A DNA stretch of 64,000 nucleotides from Noviherbaspirillum suwonense (GCF_900182955.1 NZ_FXUL01000013.1:110106-174105); one strand, 5' to 3'. Positions 1 through 9,095 are shown, counted from the first letter of the stretch. A program made the numbers and translations. Notes: generated by a model not told the origin, from the sequence alone.

Positions 1-416
1 TGGCCTTCGGGTATCGCCTTCATGTCGTAGTCGCCGCCCTTGACGTAGATGTCCGGGCGCGCCAGCAGCACGCTTTCCAGTGCGGTGTCTTCCTCGAACG
101 GCGCGACCAGCGCCACCGATTCCAGCGCGGCCAGCACGGCCATCCGGTCTTCGCAGTCGTTGATCGGGCGGTCGTCTCCCTTGCCCAGCCGCTTCACCGA
201 CGCATTCGTATTGACCATCACCACCAGCGACGCGCCCAGCTGCCTGGCCTGTGCCAGATAGGTGACATGGCCGCGGTGCAATATATCGAACGCGCCATTG
301 GTCAGCACCACCGGCCGCGGCAGCGCCGCGACCCGCGCGGCCAGGTCGTCCCGGCCGCACAGCTTGCGCTCGAATTCGGGGCCGGCGGAAACAGCCGGCC
401 CGGGCTGGGCGGACAT
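1..416 (-). CDS. rfaE2: D-glycero-beta-D-manno-heptose 1-phosphate adenylyltransferase (partial, C-terminus off window)
   Basis: Reading the minus strand from an ATG at 416 gives about 138 residues with the nucleotidyltransferase signature [16 protein letters not shown] near residue 38 and KGGDYD near residue 132. The enzyme makes ADP-heptose for the LPS inner core. The protein begins directly with the adenylyltransferase domain, so this is the stand-alone RfaE2 form and not the kinase-fused HldE of enterics. Its ATG shares one base with the TGA of the ferritin-like gene upstream, implying translational coupling. The gene runs off the left edge, so the C-terminus is not seen. Confidence 0.93.
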   Translation of the reverse strand, partial: MSAQPGPAVSAGPEFERKLCGRDDLAARVAALPRPVVLTNGAFDILHRGHVTYLAQARQLGASLVVMVNTNASVKRLGKGDDRPINDCEDRMAVLAALESVALVAPFEEDTALESVLLARPDIYVKGGDYDMKAIPEG

Positions 417-1273
417 CAGACGCCCTGCGGCGCCGGGGCAACCGCCAGGCGGTTCACCACTTCCTTGCGATAGCGGTTCAGTTCCTGGACCGTGGCAAAT
501 GTCCGGTCGAACAGCAGCGAGACATTGTGCAGGATGCGGTCCACCACCTTCTTTTCCCAGCCGGTGTCGAAACGGATCTGGTTGTCCAGCCACGCTTCCA
601 GCCACTCCGGGTCCGGCAGGCGGCTCTGGACGGTGTCGTTGGGGAACAGCGCCTGGTTGACGTGCAGGTTGGTCGGATGCAGCGGCTTTTCGGTGCGGCG
701 CGCCGACGCCATCAGCACGCCGATCTTGGCGAACGCGGCACGGGCGCTATCGCCCTGCTCGGTCAGCGCCTTCTTCATGTAACGCAGGTAGGCGCCGCCA
801 TGGCGGGCTTCGTCCTGGCTGATGATCTTGTAGATATTCTTGATCACCGGCTCGGTGTGCCAGTCGGATGCGCACCGATACCAGTGGTTGAGGCGAATTT
901 CGCCGCAGAAGTGCATCATCAGCGTTTCCAGCGGCGGCGCCGGGTCGAACTCGAAGCGCACGTTGTGCAACTCTTCCTCGGTCGGCACCAGTTCCGGGCG
1001 AAAACGGCGCAGGTACTCCATCAGCACCAGCGAATGCTTCTGTTCCTCAAAAAACCAGACCGACATGAATGCGCAAAAGTCGCTGTCGCCACGGTTGTCA
1101 CGCAAGAACATTTCTGTCGCAGGCAGAGCGGACCATTCGGTGATCGCATTCATCTTGATGGTTTGAGCCTGCTCGTCCGTCAGCTTGCTACCGTCGAATT
1201 GATCCCACGGAATGTCCTTATCCATGCTCCAGCGAACTTGCTCGAGCGATTTAAACAGTTCTGGGTACAACAT
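416..1273 (-). CDS. ferritin-like diiron protein
   Basis: A 285-aa soluble protein with a four-helix ferritin-like pattern. Candidate metal ligands are E46/E54, the EEQKH motif at 76-80, E125 and the DEARH motif at 154-158. This is the spacing of diiron carboxylate proteins such as acyl-ACP desaturases and ribonucleotide reductase R2-like enzymes. I cannot tell whether it is an oxidase, desaturase or iron store. It is the first gene of a coupled pair with rfaE2: its TGA overlaps the rfaE2 ATG by one base. That suggests a link to envelope lipid or LPS chemistry, but this is inference from position only. Confidence 0.75.
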   Translation of the reverse strand: MLYPELFKSLEQVRWSMDKDIPWDQFDGSKLTDEQAQTIKMNAITEWSALPATEMFLRDNRGDSDFCAFMSVWFFEEQKHSLVLMEYLRRFRPELVPTEEELHNVRFEFDPAPPLETLMMHFCGEIRLNHWYRCASDWHTEPVIKNIYKIISQDEARHGGAYLRYMKKALTEQGDSARAAFAKIGVLMASARRTEKPLHPTNLHVNQALFPNDTVQSRLPDPEWLEAWLDNQIRFDTGWEKKVVDRILHNVSLLFDRTFATVQELNRYRKEVVNRLAVAPAPQGV

Positions 1274-1524
1274 TAGGCGCCTTAGTAGGTTGAGTTAAGC
1301 CTTTGATTCTACCAATAAAACCCGCCCGAACGCACCCTAGCCTCATTATTCGTAGCATTTGCGCAAGCGCCTTTGCAAAAGTGTCAAGCGATGTTTGAAT
1401 TTCCGAAGGTTTGTTCGACTGTATTGCGGGACGGCGAATGCTGCCGCCAACTGCGTCAATGCCGGATCCCGTTTACCATGCAATATCTACCGGACAATAC
1501 CTGTCCACCATCGAGGAGACCGCC

Positions 1525-2124
1525 ATGCGCCGGCATTTTCTGTCCAGCCTGCTGTTCCTGAATTGCGCCGCCATTTGCGCGGGCGCCGCGGCACAGGCCG
1601 CACCGCAGGCAGCACCACAGGCCGCTGCAGCGCCGGCTTCCGCCTGCCCGGCCCTGCTGAACCAGCAGTTCAAGCGCCTGCAGGACGATGCGCCGCAGAA
1701 CCTGTGCCAGTACGCCGGCAAGGTGGCGCTGGTGGTCAATACCGCCAGTTATTGCGGTTACACCAGCCAATACGAGGGGCTGGAGGCCCTGTATGCGAAG
1801 TACCGCGAGCGCGGCCTGGTCGTGCTGGGCTTTCCGTCGAATGACTTCGGCGGCCAGGAGCCGGGCGGCAGCAAGCAGATTGCCGAACTCTGCTTCAATA
1901 CCTACGGCGTGAAATTTCCGATGTTTGCGAAGTCGGTCGTGACCGGGAAGAATGCGAACCCGCTGCATGCGCAGCTGGCCAGCGCCAGCGGGCAGGCGCC
2001 GGAATGGAATTTCCACAAGTACCTGGTGGGAAGGGATGGGAAGCTGGTCGCCAGCTTCCCGAGCCGCGTTACGCCGCTGGACGGAAAGCTGGTGGCGGCG
2101 GTCGAGAAAGCGCTCGCGCGCTGA
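1525..2124 (+). CDS. secreted glutathione peroxidase-family protein
   Basis: 199 aa starting at the ATG at 1525, chosen because GAGGAG at 1513-1518 precedes it and a signal peptide follows (hydrophobic stretch ending near AQA). The mature part has the thiol peroxidase active site VVNTASYCGYTSQYEGLEAL with the peroxidatic Cys, then FPSNDFGGQEPG and WNFHKYLV, all hallmarks of the family. Selenocysteine is replaced by Cys, as usual in bacteria. It probably reduces peroxides in the periplasm with a thioredoxin-like donor. An upstream in-frame ATG at 1411 would destroy the signal peptide and is rejected. Confidence 0.9.
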   Translation: MRRHFLSSLLFLNCAAICAGAAAQAAPQAAPQAAAAPASACPALLNQQFKRLQDDAPQNLCQYAGKVALVVNTASYCGYTSQYEGLEALYAKYRERGLVVLGFPSNDFGGQEPGGSKQIAELCFNTYGVKFPMFAKSVVTGKNANPLHAQLASASGQAPEWNFHKYLVGRDGKLVASFPSRVTPLDGKLVAAVEKALAR

Positions 2125-2142
2125 GCCGGACCGGCGGTTTCC

Positions 2143-2165
2143 ACGGCGCGCATTGCACGCGCCGT
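2143..2165. terminator. hairpin between convergent genes
   Basis: A perfect 8-bp stem (ACGGCGCG / CGCGCCGT) with a 7-nt loop lies between the convergent ends of the glutathione peroxidase and pstS genes. There is no clear U-tract on either strand, so termination is only suggested by position. Confidence 0.4.
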
Positions 2166-2192
2166 GCGCCGGTCAGGCCGGTGCAGGCTGCC

Positions 2193-3233
2193 TTACCAGA
2201 CTGCCTTGCCCGATGCGTCCTTGACTTCGCCTTTCCACAGCTCGGCGACCTGCTTGACCACGGCCGGCGGCATCGCGACGTAATCCAGTTCGGTCGCCAT
2301 TGCGCCGCCTTCCTTGTATGCCCAGTCGAAGAACTTCAGGACTTCGCGGCCCTTGGCCGAGTCGGCCTGGCTGCGGTGCATCAGGATGAAGGAAGCGCCG
2401 GTGATCGGCCATGAATTCTTGCCTGCCTGGTCGGTCAGCACCACGGCCATGCCCGGGGTCTTGTTCCAGTCGGCGCCGGCGGCGGCGGCCTTGAAGGTCT
2501 CGTCATCGGGCTGCACGAACTCGCCGTCGCGGTTCTTCAGCTGCGCATGGGCGATCTTGTTTTTCTTGGCATACGCATATTCGACATAGCCGATCGCGCC
2601 TTTCATCCGCTGCACGTTGGCGGCCACGCCTTCGTTGCCCTTGCCGCCCACGCCCACCGGCCACTTGACCGCGGTGCCGGCGCCGACGGTGCTCTTGAAG
2701 TTCGGGTTGGTCTTGGACAGGTAATCGGTCCACAGGAACGAGGTGCCGGAGCCGTCCGCGCGGTGGACCACGGTGATCTCGGTGTCAGGCAGCTTCACGC
2801 CGGGGTTCAGCGCGACGATCTCGGGCGCATTCCACTTGACGATCTTGCCGAGATAGATGTCGGCCAGCACCGGGCCGGTCAGCTTCAGCTGGCCGGGTGC
2901 GATGCCTTCGAGGTTCACCACCGGCACCACGCCGCCCATGATGGCGGGGAATTGCAGCAGGCCTTCCTTGCTCAGTTCGTCCGCCGCCAGCGGCATGTCG
3001 GACGCGCCGAAGTCCACGGTCCTGGCCTTGATCTGCTTGATGCCGCCGCCGGAGCCGATGGACTGGTAATTCAGGCCCGTGCCGGTCGCCTTCTTGTAGG
3101 CTTCCGCCCATTTCGCATAGATCGGATACGGGAAGGTGGCGCCGGCGCCGGTCAGGTCGGCGGCATGCGCAGCGCTGATGAAGGCCAGTGCGCCGACGGC
3201 GACTGCAACGGATTTCTTGATTGCTGTAATCAT
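2193..3233 (-). CDS. pstS: phosphate ABC transporter substrate-binding protein
   Basis: 346 aa from the ATG at 3233. A signal peptide ends in AHA, followed by the PstS N-terminus DLTGAGATFPYPIYAKWAEA and the phosphate-binding stretches GSGGGIKQI, FGASDMPL and RADGSGTSFLWTDYL. It captures inorganic phosphate in the periplasm for PstCAB. No pstC, pstA, pstB, phoU or phoB gene is next to it: the downstream neighbour is the convergent glutathione peroxidase, so this pstS is solitary here. A Pho box and a -10 lie upstream, so PhoB control is likely. An in-frame start at 3305 would read through the Pho box and is rejected. Confidence 0.95.
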   Translation of the reverse strand: MITAIKKSVAVAVGALAFISAAHAADLTGAGATFPYPIYAKWAEAYKKATGTGLNYQSIGSGGGIKQIKARTVDFGASDMPLAADELSKEGLLQFPAIMGGVVPVVNLEGIAPGQLKLTGPVLADIYLGKIVKWNAPEIVALNPGVKLPDTEITVVHRADGSGTSFLWTDYLSKTNPNFKSTVGAGTAVKWPVGVGGKGNEGVAANVQRMKGAIGYVEYAYAKKNKIAHAQLKNRDGEFVQPDDETFKAAAAGADWNKTPGMAVVLTDQAGKNSWPITGASFILMHRSQADSAKGREVLKFFDWAYKEGGAMATELDYVAMPPAVVKQVAELWKGEVKDASGKAVW

Positions 3234-3249
3234 TTGGATTCCCTGGATG

Positions 3250-3305
3250 GTGACAGTACGAGACAGCCGGCACTGTAGCGAAGCTCTGTGACAGCCGTAT
3301 GACAT
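3250..3305 (-). promoter_or_regulatory. Pho box and -10 of pstS
   Basis: On the minus strand 3305-3288 reads ATGTCAT-ACGG-CTGTCAC. This is two 7-nt half-sites at the 11-nt period of the PhoB consensus (CTGTCAT-N4-CTGTCAC). Ten bases further is TACAGT (3277-3272), a fair -10 at the spacing expected when the Pho box replaces the -35. A second, looser pair of CTGTC repeats lies at 3266-3250. The start codon follows at 3233. Confidence 0.75.
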
Positions 3306-3409
3306 GGAGCGGATGATGCATTTGCCGCTGGCCGGCCGCCTTGACCCACCCCAACAGGCGCTGGCGCCATCTGGCTATACTGGCCGTTTCCCCCTGCCGC
3401 GCCCATACG

Positions 3410-4942
3410 ATGGAAATCGAACTGAAACTGCTGATCGACCCTGCACACGCCGAGGCGCTGCGCAACCATGAACTCCTGAAGAAATATGCCGCCGGCGCAC
3501 CGGTGCGCCACCAGATGACGACGACCTATTTCGATACCCCCGACCTGTATTTCAGCCGGCGCCGTGCGGCGCTGCGGGTCAGGCAGGACGGAGATGGCTG
3601 GGTGCAGACATTGAAGGACGGCAACCAGGTGCAGGGCGGGCTGCACAGCCGCAACGAATGGGAAGCGGAAGTCGATGAAGGGGTGCCCGACCTGGCGGCG
3701 ATGCGCGAACTGGCGGGCGCGGCTTCGCCGTGGTTCGAGCGGCTGGCCGACGAGGCGCTGCAGCAGCAGATCGCGCCGGTGTTTTCCAGCCGCATCGACC
3801 GCACCGCGTGGATGCTGCAATTTCCCGACGGCCAGCGGGCCGAACTGGTGCTGGACCAGGGCGAGCTGCAGCGCGGCGCGGTGCGCGAGCCGATCAGCGA
3901 GATCGAGCTGGAACTGAAATCGGGCGACGCCGCGCCGCTGTTCGACTTCGCGCTGGGCCTGCAGCAGGACATCCCGCTGCGCCTGGGCAATGCGAGCAAG
4001 AGCGCGCGCGGCTACGCGATGATGCACCCGGCGCCGCCGCCGCTGTGCAGGGCGGAGCCGGTGCAGCTGAAGCGGGCGATGCGCGCCGAGGATGCGCTGA
4101 AAGCCATTGCCGACAATTGCATCGCGCAGATCCAGGGCAACGAGGCCGGGGTCAGGCAGGGCGGCGACCCGGAACACCTGCACCAGATGCGCGTCGGGTT
4201 GCGGCGGCTGCGCTCGCTGTTCAAGATGTTCGAGGATGTCGCGCCGTTGCCAGACGGCATGGACCAGGAACTGCGCTGGCTGGGCGACGAACTGGGCGCC
4301 GCGCGCGACTGGGAAGTGCTGGCGGAAGACACGCTGTCGCAGCTGATGCACGCGTATCCCGACGAGTCCGTGCTGCTGCCGCTGCAGCAGGCGGCGCTGG
4401 GCGAGGCCCGGGCCAGGCGCGCGAAGGCCGGCCAGGCGCTGGACTCGGTGCGCTATGCCCGGCTGATGCTGCGCCTGATCGCCTGGCTGCACGGCGCGCG
4501 CTGGCGGCAGGACGCGGCGCCCGAACAGCAGCAGGCGCTGGCCGCGCCGGTGAAAAACTTTGCCCGGCAGGTGCTGAAAGCCGGCAAGCGGCGGCTCGCG
4601 CGGCGCGCCCGCAAGCTGGCCGCGGCTGATGCGCCGGCGCGCCACAGGCTGCGCATCGCCGCCAAGCGCATGCGCTACGCGACCGAGTTCTTTGCCTCGC
4701 TCTATCCGGCGCGCGAGGTCCGGCCCTTCGTCCGCGCGCTGAGTTCGCTGCAGGACACGCTGGGCCAGCTGAACGATGCCGCGGTCACCCGCAAGTCGCT
4801 GCGCGAACTGGCGCTGCAGCAGCCTGCGCAGGGGCTGGCCGCCGGCTTCGTCATCGGCGTGCAGGCGGAGCGGGAGCCGCGGGCGCTGGAGAAAATGTGC
4901 CGCCGCTGGAAGGCATTGCGCCGGATGCCGCAGCCGGCCTGA
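3410..4942 (+). CDS. CYTH-CHAD domain protein (inorganic triphosphatase type)
   Basis: 510 aa from the ATG at 3410. The N-terminal CYTH domain (about 1-200) opens with the diagnostic EIELKL (ExExK), and further acidic and basic strands are present (TTYFDTPDLYFSRRRAALRVR, split over residues 40-65). The C-terminal CHAD domain (about 215-500) has conserved histidines in HLHQMRVGLRRLRS and HRLRIAAKRMRYATEF. E. coli YgiF with this architecture hydrolyses inorganic tripolyphosphate, and CHAD domains bind polyphosphate. It is divergent from pstS across the Pho box region, which hints at a phosphate/polyphosphate theme, though no Pho box orientation clearly serves this gene. Confidence 0.9.
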   Translation: MEIELKLLIDPAHAEALRNHELLKKYAAGAPVRHQMTTTYFDTPDLYFSRRRAALRVRQDGDGWVQTLKDGNQVQGGLHSRNEWEAEVDEGVPDLAAMRELAGAASPWFERLADEALQQQIAPVFSSRIDRTAWMLQFPDGQRAELVLDQGELQRGAVREPISEIELELKSGDAAPLFDFALGLQQDIPLRLGNASKSARGYAMMHPAPPPLCRAEPVQLKRAMRAEDALKAIADNCIAQIQGNEAGVRQGGDPEHLHQMRVGLRRLRSLFKMFEDVAPLPDGMDQELRWLGDELGAARDWEVLAEDTLSQLMHAYPDESVLLPLQQAALGEARARRAKAGQALDSVRYARLMLRLIAWLHGARWRQDAAPEQQQALAAPVKNFARQVLKAGKRRLARRARKLAAADAPARHRLRIAAKRMRYATEFFASLYPAREVRPFVRALSSLQDTLGQLNDAAVTRKSLRELALQQPAQGLAAGFVIGVQAEREPRALEKMCRRWKALRRMPQPA

Positions 4943-5026
4943 TGTCATGACGCGGTCATCCGCGCATGTTGCGATCCTGGCAGCGCGTGAACCCAGGAGG
5001 CCGCGTTGCCCGCCCTGGGCGCAGCA

Positions 5027-5043
5027 TGTATATTGTTTATACA
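5027..5043. promoter_or_regulatory. 17-bp palindrome, candidate operator
   Basis: TGTATA-TTGTT-TATACA is a perfect inverted repeat with 6-bp arms in a short AT-rich patch. It lies 22 bp before the start codon of the small basic gene at 5066 and about 10 bp before its ribosome-binding site. It could also contain the -10 region. Autoregulation by the encoded ribbon-helix-helix-like protein is inferred. Confidence 0.5.
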
Positions 5044-5065
5044 ATTAATTCAAAGGAGTGTGGCC

Positions 5066-5494
5066 ATGGCCAGGACAGTTACCACGGGACCGACCGTCGC
5101 AGCAAAGAAACCCGCCGCGCCGCGGCAGAAGAAAGTCCTCGCGGCGCTGTCGCCGACCGTGGCGTCGCCCGAGGTCATGCTGCCGGTCGTCGCGCTCGAT
5201 CAGGTCGAGGCGGCGATGCACCCGGCCGAGCCGGCGGAAAAGAAAAAGGACAAGCACAAGGACAAGGACCGGGCCGGCAAGCCGAAGCTGGTGCGCGACA
5301 GCTTCACGATGCCCGAGGCGGAATACGCGGCGCTGGGCGAGATGAAGAAAGCCTGCATCAAGGCCGGCAAGCCGGTCAAGAAAAGCGAACTGCTGCGCGT
5401 CGCGGTGTCCTTGCTGCGCAAGATGGACATGCCCGAACTGCAACAGGCGCTGGACGGGCTGACGCCGGTCAAGGCCGGCCGGCCAAGGAAATAG
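5066..5494 (+). CDS. small basic protein with ribbon-helix-helix-like C-terminus
   Basis: 142 aa. The start at 5066 is set by AAGGAG at 5053-5058. The N-terminus is Ala/Lys/Pro-rich (AAKKPAAPRQKK), a charged linker KKKDKHKDKDRAGKPK follows at about 70-85, and the C-terminal 55 residues read as strand-helix-helix: RDSFTMPEAEYAAL, then EMKKACIKAG, then KKSELLRVAVSLLRKM. That order resembles ribbon-helix-helix DNA-binding domains. No toxin partner is next to it, so an antitoxin role is not supported. I infer a small nucleoid-associated or autoregulatory DNA-binding protein. The family itself is not one I recognise with certainty. Confidence 0.65.
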   Translation: MARTVTTGPTVAAKKPAAPRQKKVLAALSPTVASPEVMLPVVALDQVEAAMHPAEPAEKKKDKHKDKDRAGKPKLVRDSFTMPEAEYAALGEMKKACIKAGKPVKKSELLRVAVSLLRKMDMPELQQALDGLTPVKAGRPRK

Positions 5495-5572
5495 GACGCG
5501 GCGGCGGGCCGCCGCTATTCACCGCGATTCACCGCCGGTCGGCACGGCCGGCATCCGCAGGAAGCCATGCGC

Positions 5573-5607
5573 GGCGCTGCGTCATCCCTTCGGCGGATCG
5601 CAGCGCC
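5573..5607. terminator. hairpin between convergent genes
   Basis: A perfect 9-bp GC stem (GGCGCTGCG / CGCAGCGCC), with a 17-nt loop that can pair further (ATCC/GGAT). It lies in the gap between the small basic gene and the end of the hybrid kinase. Neither strand has a U-run, so it may be a bidirectional terminator or only a stabilising stem. Confidence 0.35.
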
Positions 5608-5678
5608 GTCATCGCCGCGCGGCGGCGCGAGAGTGCGGTGACCGCCGCCCGCCGCACCCTTCCCTTCGCTCCCATCCT

Positions 5679-8600
5679 TTACATTACCGACGACGCATCC
5701 TGCGCCGTGGCGGCGCGCAGCTTTTCCATGCTGTACGGTTTGCGGATGACGACGGCGCCGTCGTCGTCGCCAGCCATCGGCCCCGCATCGCGCACCAGCA
5801 CCAGCCGCGCGTTGCCCTGCTCGGCCAGGCGCTGCGCCTGGCCGCGGTCCGCCGTATCTTCCGCCACCAGCAGGAACTCGTACCGTTCCGCGGCGAGCGC
5901 CTGTTCCGCCTCCGCCAGGCTGGCGACGCCGCGCGCCGCATGGCCCAGCACCGACAGCATCTCGCAGGCGATCTGGCGCGAATCTTCCTGGCTTTCGACG
6001 ACCAGCACCCGCGCCGGACCGCCGTCCGGCGGCGGCTGCCGCCCCGCGGCTTCCAGCGCTTCGCGGACCTTCAGCGCGAGCTGCTCGCGCCGGTACGGCT
6101 TCTTCAGCAGCAGCGCCTCGCGGCCCGCGCCGGCATGCAGCACCGCGTCGCGGGTGTAGCCGGAGGTGTACAGGACCGCGAGTCCCGGCCGCAGCGCCAG
6201 CGCTTCGCGCACCATGTCGGGCGCCCGCAGCGCGCCCGGCATGACGACATCGGTAAACAGCAGGTCGGCCGGCACGCCGGTCTGCAGCAGCTGCAGCGCC
6301 TGCCCGGCGTCGCCGGCGCTGCGGACCCGGTAGCCCAGCCCCTCCAGCATTGCGCAGACGCTGGCCCGCACCGATTCGTCGTCTTCCACCACCAGGATGT
6401 CTTCCGTGCCGCCGCTCGCGGTCCGGCTGGCCGGCGTGGCCAGGCCGGCTTCCGGCAGGTCGACGCGCGGCAGGAAGATGCGCACCGTGGTGCCCTCGCC
6501 CGGCGCGCTGCCGATGTCGATATGGCCGCCGCTCTGGGCGATGAAGCCGTAGGCCATCGACAGGCCGAGGCCGGTGCCGACGCCTTCGGCCTTGGTCGTG
6601 AAGAAGGGTTCGAACGCGCGTTCGCGGACTTCCGGCGTCATGCCGGCGCCGCTGTCGCGCAGGGTCAGCAGCACATATTCCCCGGCCGGCAGATCGGGCC
6701 GCGGACGCTCGCCGCCGGCGGCCAGGCTGGCGTTGTCCAGCGCGATGTCCAGGCTGCCCGCGCCGTCCATCGCGTCGCGCGCATTGATGACCAGGTTGAG
6801 GATGACGTTTTGCAGCTGGTCGCGATCGACCAGCGTGTTCCACAGCGGGTCTGCCACGGTCACCGACAGGCTGACCGACTCGCCGAGCGCGCCATGCAGC
6901 AGGTCCTGCATGCCGTTGACCAGCCGGCCCAGGTTGACGACCACCGGCTGCAGCGGCTGGCGCCGGGCGAAGGCCAGCAGCCGCGACGACAGCCGGGCGC
7001 CGCGGTCCACCGCGTCCAGCGCCCGTTGCAGCTGTTTCTGCAGCAGGCTGCCGGGACCGGCGTCGCGCTGGATCAGCTGCAGGTAGCCGCTGATGATCTG
7101 CAGCACGTTGTTGAAGTCGTGGGCGATGCCGCCGGTCAGCTTGCCGACCGCCTCCAGCTTTTGCGCATGATGCAGCGCCGCCCGGGTTTCCTCCAGCGAG
7201 CGCTCGTGCGCGGCCCGCATTTCCTCGGCGCGGCGGCGGTCGCTGATGTCGCGCACCGATGCGGCGGCCGCATAGCCGCCTTCGTGCGGGACGGCCGCCA
7301 GCGCGATCTCCACCGGGATTTCCTGGCCGTCGCGGTGCAGCGCGGTGATTTCCCGCCGGCCCACGAAGTCGCTGCCGCCGCTTTGCACGAAGCTGGCGAA
7401 GCTGGCCAGATAGGCGGCGCGGCCCGCCGGCGGGATCACCAGTCCGGCCAGGCTCTGGCCGATCGCCTGCTGCGCCGACCAGCCGAACGTGCGTTCGGCC
7501 TGGGTGTTCCAGTCGGTGATGCGCTCGTCCGGCCCGACCGCGATGAACGCGTCATGCGAGTTTTCCAGGATCACGCGGATGCGGCGCTGCTCGGCGGCGA
7601 TCCGGCTGTAGGACGCGCGCAGCGCTTCCTCGTTTTCCTTCAGCCTGCTGATGTCGGTATGGGTGCCGATGGTGCGCATCGGCCGGCCGCCGGCGTCGCG
7701 GCTGACGATGGCGCCGCGGGTCAGTATCCATTTCCAGCTGCCGTCGCGGCAGCGCAGCCGCATTTCCCAGGAGTAGGCGGACGTGCGGCCGGCGATGTAA
7801 TCGGCCAGCGCCTGCTCCGCTCCCTGCCTGTCGTCCGGGTGGATCAGGTCGCCCCAGGTGGCGGGCGTGACGCTCAGTTCGGATTCGGCATACCCCAGCA
7901 TTTCCTTCCAGCGGCGCGACAGCACGATTTCGCCGGTATGGTTGTTCCAGTCCCAGACGCCGTCGCCCGCGCCTTCGAGCGCGTACTGCCAGCGCAGCTG
8001 GCTGGCGCGCAGCGCCCGCGTCATGCTGCCGGCCAGCGCCAGCGCGCGGCTGCGGCCGCTGGCGAGCAGCCAGACCAGCGTGGCCAGCAGCAGGCTGATG
8101 CCGGCGCCGGCGCCGGCGATGAAGAGCGGCTTCGAATGGTCGAAGCGCGCCTCGAAGGCGGGCGTGGACGCGATCGACAGCGTCCACTCGCGGTCGGCGA
8201 TGCGGAAGCGGCGGGTGGCGTCCAGCATCGCCTGGCCCGGCAGGGTGTCGTCATTGCCCGAATCGTACAGCTGCCCGTCCTCGCTCTTGGCCGCGCCGTC
8301 GAAGATCCGCAGCCGCAGGTCTTCGGCGCGCTCGCCCAGCAGGCCGCGCATCAGGTCGTTCATCCGGAACGGCGCGCCGACCCAGGCCACCAGGCTGGCG
8401 CGCCGCTCGCTGATCGTGGACACCGGCATGCCGCGGCCGTAGACGGGCAGGTAGACGATGACGCCGTTCTGCACGTGCGGCTCCTGCTCCTGGACCAGCC
8501 GCAGCTTGCCCGACAGCGCCGCCAGGCCGCTGTCGCGCGCCTGCTCCATCGCGGCGCGCCGCACCGGCTCGGTCAGCATGTCATAGCCGAGCGCCCGCAG

Positions 8601-9095
8601 GTTCATCTGGTTGGCCGGCTCGATCTGCACGATGGCCGAATAGAAAGGGCGCTCGCCCTCGGGCCGCACCTTGAATTCCGGATAGCCTTCGGCGCGCACC
8701 GCGGCCACCCGCGCGTCGAGCCGGGCCGGCGGCACCAGTTCGGCGATCGCGATGCCCTGGATGCCCGGAAAGCTTTCGGCCAGCCGCAGCGTGGCGACAT
8801 AGCCGGCGAAGTCGCCGCGGTCGACGCCGGTGCTGCCGCGCATGAAGCCCTGGGCGCCGCGCATCACCTGTTCATAGGTCGCCATCCGCTGCTGCAGCAG
8901 GTTGGTGATGCGCCGCACCTGGTAATCGAAGTCGCGCTGGATCTCCTGGCTGGAGACCAGCCGCGCCTCGCGCCAGGCCGCGATCGTCATGGCCAGGCCC
9001 AGCACCAGCACGATCAGCGGCAGCAGCCACGTCAGCCGCGACGTGCGCGGCGCCTTCCGTTCCAGGCTCGCTTCCATCAGTTGGGATTCCGGCAT
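5679..9095 (-). CDS. hybrid sensor histidine kinase, CHASE-PAS-PAS-HisKA-HATPase-REC-REC
   Basis: 1138 aa. An N-terminal membrane helix (about 22-42) is followed by a periplasmic CHASE-type domain (about 75-310), a second helix (about 325-345) and two PAS domains (about 370-490 and 500-620). The kinase core has H-box [13 protein letters not shown] near 655 and N-box NVILNLVINARDAM near 760. A complete receiver follows ([21 protein letters not shown]). The last receiver (about 1025-1130) has lost key residues: the acidic pair is replaced in VVESQED and the phospho-acceptor position reads FLLVAEDTAD. Its ATG overlaps the TGA of the exonuclease gene by one base. The core is paralogous to the kinase at 9697-13095. 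Confidence 0.92.
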   Translation of the reverse strand: MPESQLMEASLERKAPRTSRLTWLLPLIVLVLGLAMTIAAWREARLVSSQEIQRDFDYQVRRITNLLQQRMATYEQVMRGAQGFMRGSTGVDRGDFAGYVATLRLAESFPGIQGIAIAELVPPARLDARVAAVRAEGYPEFKVRPEGERPFYSAIVQIEPANQMNLRALGYDMLTEPVRRAAMEQARDSGLAALSGKLRLVQEQEPHVQNGVIVYLPVYGRGMPVSTISERRASLVAWVGAPFRMNDLMRGLLGERAEDLRLRIFDGAAKSEDGQLYDSGNDDTLPGQAMLDATRRFRIADREWTLSIASTPAFEARFDHSKPLFIAGAGAGISLLLATLVWLLASGRSRALALAGSMTRALRASQLRWQYALEGAGDGVWDWNNHTGEIVLSRRWKEMLGYAESELSVTPATWGDLIHPDDRQGAEQALADYIAGRTSAYSWEMRLRCRDGSWKWILTRGAIVSRDAGGRPMRTIGTHTDISRLKENEEALRASYSRIAAEQRRIRVILENSHDAFIAVGPDERITDWNTQAERTFGWSAQQAIGQSLAGLVIPPAGRAAYLASFASFVQSGGSDFVGRREITALHRDGQEIPVEIALAAVPHEGGYAAAASVRDISDRRRAEEMRAAHERSLEETRAALHHAQKLEAVGKLTGGIAHDFNNVLQIISGYLQLIQRDAGPGSLLQKQLQRALDAVDRGARLSSRLLAFARRQPLQPVVVNLGRLVNGMQDLLHGALGESVSLSVTVADPLWNTLVDRDQLQNVILNLVINARDAMDGAGSLDIALDNASLAAGGERPRPDLPAGEYVLLTLRDSGAGMTPEVRERAFEPFFTTKAEGVGTGLGLSMAYGFIAQSGGHIDIGSAPGEGTTVRIFLPRVDLPEAGLATPASRTASGGTEDILVVEDDESVRASVCAMLEGLGYRVRSAGDAGQALQLLQTGVPADLLFTDVVMPGALRAPDMVREALALRPGLAVLYTSGYTRDAVLHAGAGREALLLKKPYRREQLALKVREALEAAGRQPPPDGGPARVLVVESQEDSRQIACEMLSVLGHAARGVASLAEAEQALAAERYEFLLVAEDTADRGQAQRLAEQGNARLVLVRDAGPMAGDDDGAVVIRKPYSMEKLRAATAQDASSVM

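Noticed and set aside
49..660. + strand open frames over rfaE2 and the ferritin-like gene
   Set aside because: They lack any motif; the minus strand encodes RfaE2 and the diiron protein with conserved signatures.
5066..5494. Small basic gene as an antitoxin
   Set aside because: No toxin-like ORF lies on either side on the same strand.
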